The notes beneath the pieces were generated by a model. It worked only from the letters and a program-made list of their open reading frames with translations, ran no database searches and was not told the origin of the DNA. From the NCBI GenBank assembly GCA_014773175.1, contig VXCM01001348.1, forward strand, positions 1-64,000: a stretch of 64,000 nucleotides of DNA. The letters run 5' to 3'. Within the stretch, counting starts at the first letter, position 1, and every line of letters starts with the position of its first letter. Below are positions 54,541 to 64,000 of the stretch, one piece after another. A program made the translations under genes and the position numbers. Source of the stretch: Lucifuga dentata. Taxonomy: Eukaryota > Chordata > Actinopteri > Ophidiiformes > Bythitidae.

Positions 54541-55139
54541 TTGACAAACATACAGTATCTGTGAATTGGTGTAAAAATGACATATTATACTTGGTCTTTC
54601 CGTCTCCATTTTTTCCTTCAATGAAAACTCCTTTGAAGCAGACAAGTTACACGATCGCAGTCCTGTGATCCCACATCATGCCTCCTTTTCAGCTGAAACT
54701 GATCCAGGCTTTATGGAACTGAGAGATTCACCACAGTGACAGTGTTTACACAGTGGGGTCTGCATGGCAGATCTCTGCATGGAAGCACAGGCCAGCATCA
54801 ATCAACCGCACACAGAAAGCCACCAGCCATCAGGACCAACCACTGTTCAGAGTGATTATCAGGGTAGCTTTTACATCATTAGCCCAAACCCCTGCCCCTT
54901 TAACCCCCGATGACCAAGACTTGGCAAGCCACTGCTGAAATGTCTTGGCCAACATAACCATGGACCCACGTAACACCAAACAATTTCACCCTGTTTGCCG
55001 TAGGGTATTTACAGCAATGTGCAGAAAGGAAAAAACAGAACTAAAGATGAAGCCCGTGAACGACAGGTCAGTATCAGAGCATGTGATTGAACTAATTGAA
55101 ATCACCATCCATGATTGGACACACAGGCCAATTGGCCTT
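54541..55139. other. spacer between facing Tc1-like copies, no gene recognised
   Basis: Unique-looking sequence with two short open frames (54753-54938 and 54945-55148) that lack any recognised motif. Confidence 0.5.
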
Positions 55140-55804
55140 ATACTCTAACGCCCAAAAGTTTAGAATCACCTGTCATTTAAGTAGTTCCTGCTATTTTACT
55201 CAATAAACAGTGATTTTTTTTTTTTTTTTTTTTNTTTTTTTTTTTTTTTTTTTTATTATTATATGAGACAACACCAAAACATATTTTAAGATGTTTTATT
55301 TACTATTTCAAATATTTGGGGAAAGAAAAGTTTTTGAATGATTTTACTGATTTTAATCATTTTATGATTTTGTTTCATTTTAGTGATTTCTCATCAAAGA
55401 GATTTAATCTCTGTTTTGTAAATATGATGCATCAGTTTCTAGAGCATTAGGAAATAATCTAGAATTTTCTAATAATCTCTGGAACCACATACAGCTTCTC
55501 TACATGAATTTAGAATCATCTACAACTCATGTCAGNCTAATAATCTCTGGAACCACATACAGCTTCTCTACATGAATTTAGAATCATCTACAACTCATGT
55601 CAGGATTCTGGACAGTTGTAAAATGTCTTAATTTTTTGCAGTTTCTTGCAAATGATTTTAAACCTGTAGATGCAAAATACTAACAGACAAAGTAGAATCA
55701 TTTTATACATACATACATATGAAACAAAACTAGTTTGACATGACTAGAAACATTGATTCTGTGAGCAAATCACAAGTGATTCCAAAGTTTTGGGTGGTCG
55801 TGTA
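55140..55804 (+). mobile_element. Tc1/mariner-like non-autonomous element, copy B
   Basis: Starts TACTCTAACGCCCAAAAGTT and ends AAAGTTTTGGGTGGTCGTGTA. It is inverted relative to copy A. It contains a poly-T/N join (N at 55234) and an exact 67-bp assembly duplication around N at 55536. Confidence 0.7.
55469..55603. other. assembly artefact: exact 67-bp duplication around N
   Basis: Bases 55469-55535 equal 55537-55603, separated by one N. Copy A carries the corresponding segment once. Confidence 0.92.
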
Positions 55805-57149
55805 TTTCATGCCAGCATCAGTCACTGTGTGATGATGCTAAGGGCAGCCTGCGGTCGCATGGCTGTCACGAGTTTACAGAGGCGGCAATCAGAGAGGAGC
55901 TTCACCAGCGTCATCGCCACTCTGCGCCTCCATCGCTGCTCCTTCACAAGGACACCGATGATATGGACTGGAGCGAGCTCCGAGCCCTAACCTCCAGCCT
56001 CTGGACTGAGTCTAGAGCATTCTCACCTCCCAGGAGGCTGCCCATAAGCCAGCGTTAATGGCGACTGCTCCACAGAGCCACGCCAGTGCCCCCCTCCCCC
56101 CCCCAAACACTCCACCCCAGGGCTGCACACATTAATGCTACACTAATTAGCAAAGGAGCTGACCAACCAATTATGTACAGTTCAGTCAAGATTCAGAGGC
56201 TAAAGGTCAGAGCAGTGCTGCGTCACACACTTTAAACGGATCTAAATATACAAATGAGTGGGCTGTGGGGTCGCAGGCTGTGGGGTCACACATTGTTTCC
56301 TAAACCCAGAAACCACTCGAGTGTAATACAACACCAACAAGGTGCATTTTGACCTCGCTAATTCAATCACGCTCTATTTATACCTGCTGCATTACGCTGT
56401 GTACATTCAGCAGCATCCTGACGATTTAGCCATCAAACTACGCAGCAGTTTGCGCTCAGGCTGGATGTGGAAAAAAAAAAAAAAAAAANAAAAAAAAAAA
56501 AAAAAAGAAATGTTGTTTGCTAAATGAATTACACAATAGCATCTGAGTTGCCAGCAGCAACCTCCTGGTAGGAGAGATTCCCTATCTCAAATATTAAGGC
56601 ACTGTGTGATTATTACATGACAGATTCATCTAGTTGTTGTCTATTGCTAATGTTTAATGCAATGTAAATTATTAGCAAATATGTAAACAAGACATCCTAT
56701 TAGTGAAATGTATTTCTTCCTGACTGGGGAAGGAAGACTGAATTAAAGCGTTAACCGTAATGTATTCTTTCCTGGATGTTTCGATGTGACAAATTAGCAG
56801 CTTTATTTATTGTTTTTATATTTTGTGCTTCATTAAAGACACAAAATACAATGACCCATTTCTGCCACATGCTTTTGTTAGGGGTTGTCAAACACTTAGG
56901 CTGTGTGAATAGCCAATCACAGCAGGGATAACTCACTGACAAATCTGACAGAACACACGGCTTTGTTTGAATTTACTGAACGACGACTCGCCAAGCCTTG
57001 TCACCACATGCTTAAATGATCTATACAAGGCAGATGTAAGTGGGGAAAAGGTGCCAGTGGGCTGTAAATGGTCCATATTCACGGCTGTAGATTCCTGGGT
57101 AAGAACAAAAAGTTGAACGAGAAAAACAGTCATGAAACTAGAATGGCAC
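55805..57149. other. intergenic, no gene recognised
   Basis: Unique-looking sequence with a GC-richer part at 55820-56110 and a poly-A/N join at 56471-56506. No recognisable coding or RNA feature. Confidence 0.5.
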
Positions 57150-57730
57150 TTTGCATACCTCCGCTAGGTCTGAACAAGCTGAGACAAAATTAGCCTCGTT
57201 CTAATAAAACACAGGGCTAAACAGAAACAAACAGCTATAATAATCCTAATATTTTTCTGGATCTTTCTCCATAACTGCTAAAGATACATAAAAACCGTTC
57301 GCATGCTACTGAATCAGCATCATTTCAGCTGCAATGTTGTTCGTTTCTGTCCCTATTTGAAACTGGACAACAATTCCATGATGCGCCTCCTGTCCAAGTG
57401 AATGTTTAGCCCACCACATCTGGATCCATATCCCGATCCAGATGAAATGGCATCTATTTGATTGTCTATCATGGGAAAAATATTCCAAAATTTTTCCTTC
57501 AGATTGATATTGATTATTTTTGACAAAATTGACAGGTAATTTAAAGAAAAAAATGCCTCCCATTGTTAAAAAAATCACTCCTGGATCAGGATTGGCAGTA
57601 AAACTCAACGAGTTCTTTGCCCCATCTTTCCACTAAATTTTGTCAAAATCTGCTCAGAATTTCTTGAGTAAATCCTGCTAACAATCAAACAAACAATTAA
57701 ACTAACAAATTAGACACAGGTGAAACAAGA
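57150..57730 (+). mobile_element. CCTTGGCGG-end repeat, copy 1 (decayed)
   Basis: Begins GCATACCTCCGCTAGGTCTG, contains TCTGGATCCATATCCCGATC and TTTTGTCAAAATCTGCTCAG, and ends in CCTGCTAACAATCAAACAAAC text. This is a well-known teleost repeat type seen in many fish introns. The interior lacks a coding frame. Confidence 0.6.
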
Positions 57731-58195
57731 ATGCACTCCAAGAGCACATACCTCCACCAAGGTCAACAAAATCCCCAATTACCACCCCCCTCCCCAACAC
57801 ACACACACCCCATGGTAACCATCAGTAACCTTTATCACCTGAAAATTATCTGTATTTGGATCACCAGCAAAATAAGCAGATCTTCTTTTTGTTTAAATAA
57901 TAAAAAAAAAAAAAAAAAAAAAAAAAAGGAGCCACCAGTCTAAATTACTTTGAAATTGGCCCATTAGTATTGATTTTTACAGGCTAATAAAAATTTCTTC
58001 TGGATCCTGGATCCAGAATTTGGTCCGGATCGCCTCAAAAATGTAATCACTTCTTCATCACAACATTATATATCTGTCCTCCAAATTTCATCCAAATCCG
58101 TCCATACATTTTTGAGATATCCAGCTAAGAATAGCAAACAAATAAACGCCAACTTATCCTCCTTGGCGGAAGTAAAACGTAACTTCCTCGGCAGG
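57731..58195 (+). mobile_element. CCTTGGCGG-end repeat, copy 2
   Basis: Begins near GCACATACCTCCACCAAGGT and ends TCCTCCTTGGCGGAAGTAA, so its termini are inverted (ACCTCCACCAAGG against CCTTGGCGGAAGT). The interior has TCCTGGATCCAGAATTTGG and TTTCATCCAAATCCGTCC. It is adjacent to copy 1 in the same orientation and interrupted by a poly-A run near 57902-57927. Further fragments may lie at 7609, 13095 and 62135. Confidence 0.65.
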
Positions 58196-60067
58196 ATTTA
58201 AGCAAAAAAAAAAAAAAGAAAAAAAAAGTAATCATACTTGGCTTCAAAGGAAATTGTCATATTAAGGAGATTCTGTTCTAAGCAGCCTTCACTGACAAAT
58301 GAATCTTCATTTACTTCTGGCGTTATCTGAAGCTGATATTAGAAGAATAAGCTCGTTACGGAGTGGAACGCTCAAACTTTGCGTCTGGCTGTAACCAGGG
58401 GAAATCTGCTCTGAGTATTTCTGAAACACACCCACAACCCAATTAGCAGCGATGTTTAAAAGACCAGACTTTGTGACCAGAAGGTTGGAATCCCATCTGG
58501 GACGTGACTGTGTATCTAAGGTACTTAACCCGAACTGCCTCAGTAAATATCCAGCTGTATTAGCAGATAGAAGACATGCAATGGAAACATGCTCTTATGG
58601 ACCTTTTTATGGTCCTCTTCATATGGAATTTAATGGGCGACATGAGCGCGCTGTCAGTTTTGTGGCTCTCTGCAAATAACTTCAATAACTTTGCACAAAT
58701 GAAAAGTTCGCCGCCATAAAACTAGCGCCAGCAGAAGGCTATGTATTATCCCAGAGGCGACCATTACTGAGCCTTTGTCCTAACGGGATCCACAGTTCAG
58801 TCTATCGGGCTGCGATCATTTGTATTCCGTCCGCGCAGCGCTGATCATCTGCCACCATCTGCATAGTTTTACTGCCTGTGATCATGGTGCTGTTCTGAGG
58901 GCTGTCATTATGCTTTACAGCATTGTTAAAGCCTGCCTCGGCGCGGCTTCTGAAGAAATGGCTCGTTCAAACATTGCTCTCCCCTCTGCTTCCCCGTATA
59001 TGTCTGGATCAAGGGTTACAAAACACATCTCTTCTCTGCACAGAAGCGCCTAAAGACAAATCTGACCAGGACGCTGCGGAGCCGCTGAGGGCCGGCAGGA
59101 ATTTTAAAAGCTTTCCATTTTTTTCAGAGCTGTGAGATATAAGAGACTGTTTGCTTTTTTATTCTTTTTAACAAGCCGCGTAGACAGACAACATACACAG
59201 ATAAAATACAAAACATAAAATACAGCCTCAATAATCACCCAGGCCCACATATTGTATAGACTGTAAATTCCCTCAATGTAAAAATTACAACAAGCTCTGG
59301 GAAATGGCGTGGAATGAAATATTCCCCTTTCTGCGTAGATAAATCATGTCTTTTAGCATGCTTTGAAGACAAAAAAAAAAAAAANAAAAAAAAAAAAAAA
59401 ACATATAATATGAATAATGACTTTTCAATGATTTAATGTCGAAGTCGACTTCCTTTCCGGAGTCCCAGGTGAGAACACTTTGCATATTGTTGTGAATAAC
59501 ATCCGTTTGTGTGAAGAGGAGAATGTAGCATCGCCCCTTTGGCGATGTAAAGCAATCTTTCTGCGCGACTCGCGTAGCTCCAGGTGATCACTTCATATTC
59601 CTAACGTCAGAGTGAAATAAAGGCCAGGCGATAGCATTATTCAGTCAACTCATTTGTAACAGGGGTGTTAATCAAGCTGAGAATGTCAAACTCAACCTCT
59701 CTGTTGCTGTTTTCACGCATTTGATTTATGATGAGATGGTTTTTTTGTTTTTTGAGGAATAAGATCTTATTAGTAATGTGATGCTAACAGCTGAGTTCTT
59801 GCAAAGGAAGTCTGAATGAAATGTGTGCATTATGAAAGCAGAGTAGGTTTTCTTTTTTTGAAAATTGAGATTTGAAAATTGAAAATTACACACCAGCTTG
59901 CAATAATGCTTGTCTCAAAAATGCATTTTTTTGCATTATGTTCTTCTGGTTGGGCCAATGTGAAATAGCTGTGTTCTTATTAATGTGTTCACATGCACTC
60001 TTCATGATCAAATAGGCTGACCAGATGTCCTGTTTCTCCTGGGACAGTCCTTTATTTTAGATCCTTC
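58196..60067. other. intergenic, no gene recognised
   Basis: Poly-A near 58205, a poly-A/N join at 59371-59401 and otherwise unique-looking sequence. Frames 58820-59135 and 58452-58679 have no recognised motif. Confidence 0.5.
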
Positions 60068-60687
60068 TTAAAGGACCATACCAGCCATTTTGCATGTTTG
60101 AGCCTAATATAGTCAATTTTCAAACACGTAAGGTTATTGACAATCATTTTCCACAGCATAAAAGGAAGGATAAAGGATAAAACTGTATTTCAGCTTTCCT
60201 GATATTTTGCAAAATCTCTTAATCTTTCAAAATCAAATATTCAAACGATACACCCACCCTAAAAATTGATGATTTGCCTGCTAATAGTTACACAGCCTTA
60301 TAAAGTCACGGTCGTTTAAATTTTTCGATAAACACAGGTCGTCTTTTGGGACTATATTTCCCGGTGGAGGCATATCATTCACTCCACAATTTTTATTGCA
60401 CTTAAATGATAAAATTAGGAAACTTTGGGGGAAAAAACCCACCTGAATACATGTGTTTTTCACAATGATGGATTAGCTATCCCAAGAACATTTCAATTAT
60501 CAACAAGTTGATTTTTAATAGTGTACCAGAATGAACTGAAACCAATGGCGGTCTGGAAGGTAGGAAAAACACTTTTAATTCACAGTTCCAGTAGTATGCT
60601 TTGGGAAATGATTGTCAGTAACGTTATGTATATGAAAATTGAATATATTAGGCTCAAACATGCAAAATGGCTGGTATGGTCCTTTAA
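60068..60687 (-). mobile_element. TTAA-MITE copy 5 (reverse orientation)
   Basis: Starts TTAAAGGACCATACCAGCC and ends GGTATGGTCCTTTAA, with intact TTAA at both ends. The interior is the reverse complement of copy 1 (for example ACCAGAATGAACTGAAACCA near the right side). Confidence 0.88.
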
Positions 60688-61014
60688 GTTTAAACGAGCT
60701 TGCAGCTTCAATGAAGAACTTCAAATGGAATTTAAATTCATAAAAAGAGTTAGCTTGTTTGCTTCTGACTCCAGCAAAGTATTTTTTGTATATATTTTGT
60801 GCATATTTTTCATCGCACACAGAGGCTACAGTGATGTATTGCAGCACAACACTAAAAAGTACACAGAAGCAGAGAAGAGGAAGTGCACTACTCCACATGT
60901 TTCTGGATTTTTTTTTTTTTTTTTTTTTNTTTTTTTTTTTTTTTTTTTGAGACAAAATTTGGAATCTGATCAGTTGTACGCAAATAAAGGAGTTTTTGCT
61001 TCTAACTCTGTCAC
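60688..61014. other. intergenic with poly-T/N join
   Basis: A T homopolymer with N at 60929; overlapping Phe/Lys-run frames (60521-61096 and 60575-61024) are artefacts of the MITE and this homopolymer. Confidence 0.6.
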
Positions 61015-61500
61015 AGTTCTGCACGTCTGGTCAGCCACTCACCTGCCATTTCTGCCCGCCTGGTCTTCTGTTCCTCACCTCCGTTCATCAGCCTGATTCA
61101 TTTCAGGTTCGGACGCTGTCACCAATTAGTACCAATCAAGCATGGATTTAAACCCCAGTCTCACACTCACCCTTTGCCAGATTGTTCTTTGCCATCCCCG
61201 ATGCGAGACATTCCAGCGTTCATTTGTGGACTGACCTTCTGTTACCGACTCGGCCTGTTTTGGACTATTCTGCTCGTCGCCCCCCTGGTCACCACCTCTG
61301 CCTTCTGTCCCCGACTCCGATTCCAGTCTCTGCGTTTGGACTCTTTGTTTGACTGTGTCAGTGTAGGCACTTTGTCCTGCCAGTTTTTCTGCCTGCCTCT
61401 GTGTTGGACTGAGAGCTCTATTAAAGAACTTCACTTGTCAGAGTTGTACTGTGTGCTGCATTTGGGTCCAAACCCCACCTGTCACAAACTCTGTTGTTTG
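61015..61500 (+). mobile_element. probable LTR-like or other retroelement fragment
   Basis: The text CTCACCTGCC, CAATCAAGCATGGATTTAAA, CACTCACCCTTTGCCAGATT, TTCCAGTCTC and CTGCATTTGGGTCCAAACC, with a polypyrimidine bias, matches a familiar teleost retroelement end. Identity is from memory. The 142-codon frame 61174-61602 (plus) across it is low-complexity Cys/Leu/Pro-rich and probably not a gene. Confidence 0.45.
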
Positions 61501-63127
61501 CAGGCATATGTAGTTTCCAATCCAGTGACTGCACAACTAAACAAGAGACTCTATGAGTCAAAATTTTTCTCAATACATCACAGGAAGGTTCAGGTGCCCT
61601 AATTAGAAGTCATACTTATTTATTTATTTAATGAATAGACTTACTCAATGATAACAGACACAAATAGTATCATTTCTAACACGTTGGCTGCTTGTTATGA
61701 CTTTGTGTTGTCTGGGATTTGTGACAGCGGTTGGTGAGGTTCTGCTTCTGTCGTGCATTTAACTTTCCCTAATCTGGTCAGCCTATAATCAAACCTTTGA
61801 CATCATGGAGACTTTCAGTCTTCACAATACTAACATTAGTATCAAGTCATAAATCTGAGTAAACTAATAACCCAACCAGTCACTAAGTACCACAGTGTGA
61901 ATTAAGAATACACCAATCTCATTTTTTTGTGATATTATTGTGATAATTAATTGACTCCCAAGATTTGTTAATAACAAATTTTTCATAACTGTTGCCAGTG
62001 TGTCATGTGAATATGTCTTCAGCACTATGGAATTTAATGCAAACTCTTTCTATAGAAATGATGCTGCAAACCTGTTTTTATTTAAAAATATATACCAACA
62101 GAGTAGTCAGCATACAAAGTCTCGTTTTAAAAAAATATATATCTGGATCCAGATCCAAATTGCACCTATTGATAGTCTATTATGGGATAAATATGCCTGA
62201 TTTTTGTCTTTGAGACTAATGTATTGTGTGCTAAAAATAATAAAATAAACACTGCTGGAAAAAAAAAACCACAACTTCTGCTGTGGAAGAGATTAAAATA
62301 GTGGTCTTAAAAATGTCTTGTGACCTGTTCTGCATATTAGGTGACTGAAAGAGTAATTAAATTATATACTGTATGTTAAGTTATTAAATTGAAGGAACAG
62401 AAGAACAAATATGTTAGACAGGGTAAAATGGTCAGCAAACTGCAATCTGACTTGAAAATATTTGTAGAAAGTTTAAAGACAGAGACATAAAAAGGGGGGT
62501 AATGGCGGGGNCGGGTTGCTGGTAAGCTGTACTGATTTCTAAAATACATTGTAAAAGGTCCCATGTCTAACTTCAGTTTGACAGCTGGATTTGTGAACGC
62601 TTTCAACTACTCCGGAACACAAGCGCTGAGATAAACTCCTGACAAGCCTGAGCTGGTGTGGACTGAGCTAAGAGGGCCTTAAGGAGGCATTCAGAACTGC
62701 TGGAAGATTCCGTTTCCACCAGTGTGGAGGGCCGACCCTTAGGCCGCGACCGTTAACGGTATGGGAGGATGCTGGAAAACGCTTGGCCTAAATTTGCATG
62801 CAAAAAAAGCACCGACGGCAGCTTGAGATAACGAGACAACAGAAGGGGAGGAAGAGGCAGGCTGGAAGAGTCAGCAGCATCTTTATCATGGAAAAGTCAG
62901 AAAATGAAAACTCCGCCTATAGGTAATTATAGCTAATTAACCAAGTTTTGTCTTGAGAAATGAATTCAGGGCAAAAGGGAATAGTTAGATTCAATATTCC
63001 CTAAAGACTGTCTTCAAAGCTTTAAACTAAGGAGATGAATGCATCAGAAATAATAATAATAATGTGCACGTGTTTGTCACTGCTGGCGGCTTCGGTTTGC
63101 TCTCGCTTCCTCTCCAATAGCAACTAT

Positions 63128-63171
<44 letters not shown>

Positions 63172-63258
63172 TTAATATCCACTGTGCAGGAATGATACTT
63201 TAAATGAGACTAAACTCCCCAATCACAATCAGCATAACTGAAAATACAACAAAGAGTA
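61501..63258. other. intergenic, no gene recognised
   Basis: A decayed fragment near 62135-62280 (ATCTGGATCCAGATCCAAAT) resembles the 57-58 kb repeat. N at 62511. The stretch 62640-62990 is unique and complex, with an octamer-type palindrome TTTGCATGCAAA at 62793-62804. A (TG)n tract occupies 63131-63170. Confidence 0.45.
63131..63170. repeat. (TG)n microsatellite
   Basis: A pure TG tandem of about 40 bp. Confidence 0.95.
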
Positions 63259-63843
63259 TTAAAGGACCATACCACCCAATTTGCATGTTTGAGCCTAATA
63301 TTCAATTTTAACACATGTAAGGTTATTGACAATCATTTCCCAAAGCATACTACTGGAACGGTGAATTAAAAATGTTTTTCCTACCTTCCAGACCACCATT
63401 GGTTTCAGTTCATTCTGGTACGCTATTAAAATCAACTTGTTGATACTTGGAACGTTCTTGGAATAGATAATCCATCATCACCAACAAGACACATTCAGGT
63501 TTTTCCAAAATTTTGCAATTATAGCTTTTAAGCGCAATAAAAAGTGTGGAGTGAATGTACGTCTCCACCAGAAAATATAGTCGCAAAAGAAGACCTGCAT
63601 TTATTGAAAAATTTAAATGACTGTGACTTCATAAGGCTGCGTAACTATTAGCAGGTGAAACATCAATTTTTAAGGTGGGCGTATCACTTGAATATTTGAT
63701 TTTGAAAGATTAAGAGATTTTGCAAAATATCAGGAAAGCTGAAATATGGTTTTATTCTTTGGGAAATGGTTGTCAGTAACATAATGTATGAAAATTGAAT
63801 ACATTACGCTCAAACATGCAAAATGGGTGGTATGGTCCTTTCA
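63259..63843 (+). mobile_element. TTAA-MITE copy 6
   Basis: Starts TTAAAGGACCATACCACCC and ends GGTATGGTCCTTTCA; the right TTAA has one substitution. It aligns closely with copies 1 and 4 throughout. Confidence 0.87.
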
Positions 63844-63867
63844 GGAAGAATACTTAAGAATAAAGAC

Positions 63868-63868
<1 letters not shown>

Positions 63869-63903
<35 letters not shown>
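63869..63903. repeat. (CA)n microsatellite
   Basis: A pure CA tandem of about 35 bp. Confidence 0.95.
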
Positions 63904-63908
<5 letters not shown>

Positions 63909-64000
63909 TTTCCCAACTTCCATTAGTTCCATCAATGACATCTGCCATTACTAATCAAACTTCTTGACAAACTGTCTGTCTTCCGGGCCACCCCTGATGA

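Noticed and set aside
60521..61096. 191-codon plus-strand open frame and its 149-codon antisense partner
   Set aside because: The frame runs from a TTAA-MITE end through a poly-T/N tract translated as a Phe run; it is not a gene.
61174..61602. 142-codon plus-strand open frame
   Set aside because: Low-complexity Cys/Leu/Pro/Ser composition inside a retroelement-like fragment, with no recognisable domain.

Overview
This window is vertebrate nuclear DNA, almost certainly from a ray-finned (teleost) fish. It holds one multi-exon homeobox gene with GT-AG introns, in a long gene-poor setting full of microsatellites and fish-type interspersed repeats. The repeats include L2-type LINE remains, a tRNA-headed SINE, mariner and hAT relics and several MITE families. 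I see no bacterial genes, operons, CRISPR arrays or rRNA, and no convincing functional tRNA gene. Species cannot be decided from the sequence.

The only host gene I can support is barhl2 (BarH-like homeobox 2) on the minus strand, coding 33581 down to 30644. Its three coding exons (33023-33581, 32101-32326, 30644-30956) join in phase with consensus splice sites into a 365-residue protein. That protein has two FxIxxIL (eh1/FIL) repressor motifs, a BarH-class homeodomain and the Bar C-terminal region. A CpG-rich 5' exon, a TGACGTCA element and two CCAAT boxes lie upstream, and candidate poly(A) signals lie about 235-280 nt past the stop.

Left flank, 1-30 kb: an L2-type 3' tail (1-121), a mariner transposase fossil (539-905), a hAT-like element with an 8-bp target duplication (2906-4076), a SINE abutting an L2 reverse-transcriptase fossil (8686-10168), a large fold-back element with a perfect 8-bp duplication (11448-12060), a second SINE copy (15078-15372), a TA-flanked element nested in a hAT-like MITE (15659-16631), and two copies of a roughly 600-bp MITE bounded by TTAA (17918 and 25171). 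Right flank, 34-64 kb: about 16 kb after the promoter holds mostly unique sequence and microsatellites, a plausible home for barhl2 enhancers. Repeats become dense again after 50 kb: four more TTAA MITE copies, a facing pair of Tc1-like elements, two elements with CCTTGGCGG-type inverted ends, and an LTR-like fragment.

Many single N characters sit inside homopolymers or between exact 62-67 bp duplicates. These are assembly joins, not biology. I found no evidence for a new protein system; the most notable material is the transposon architecture and the regulatory desert around barhl2.
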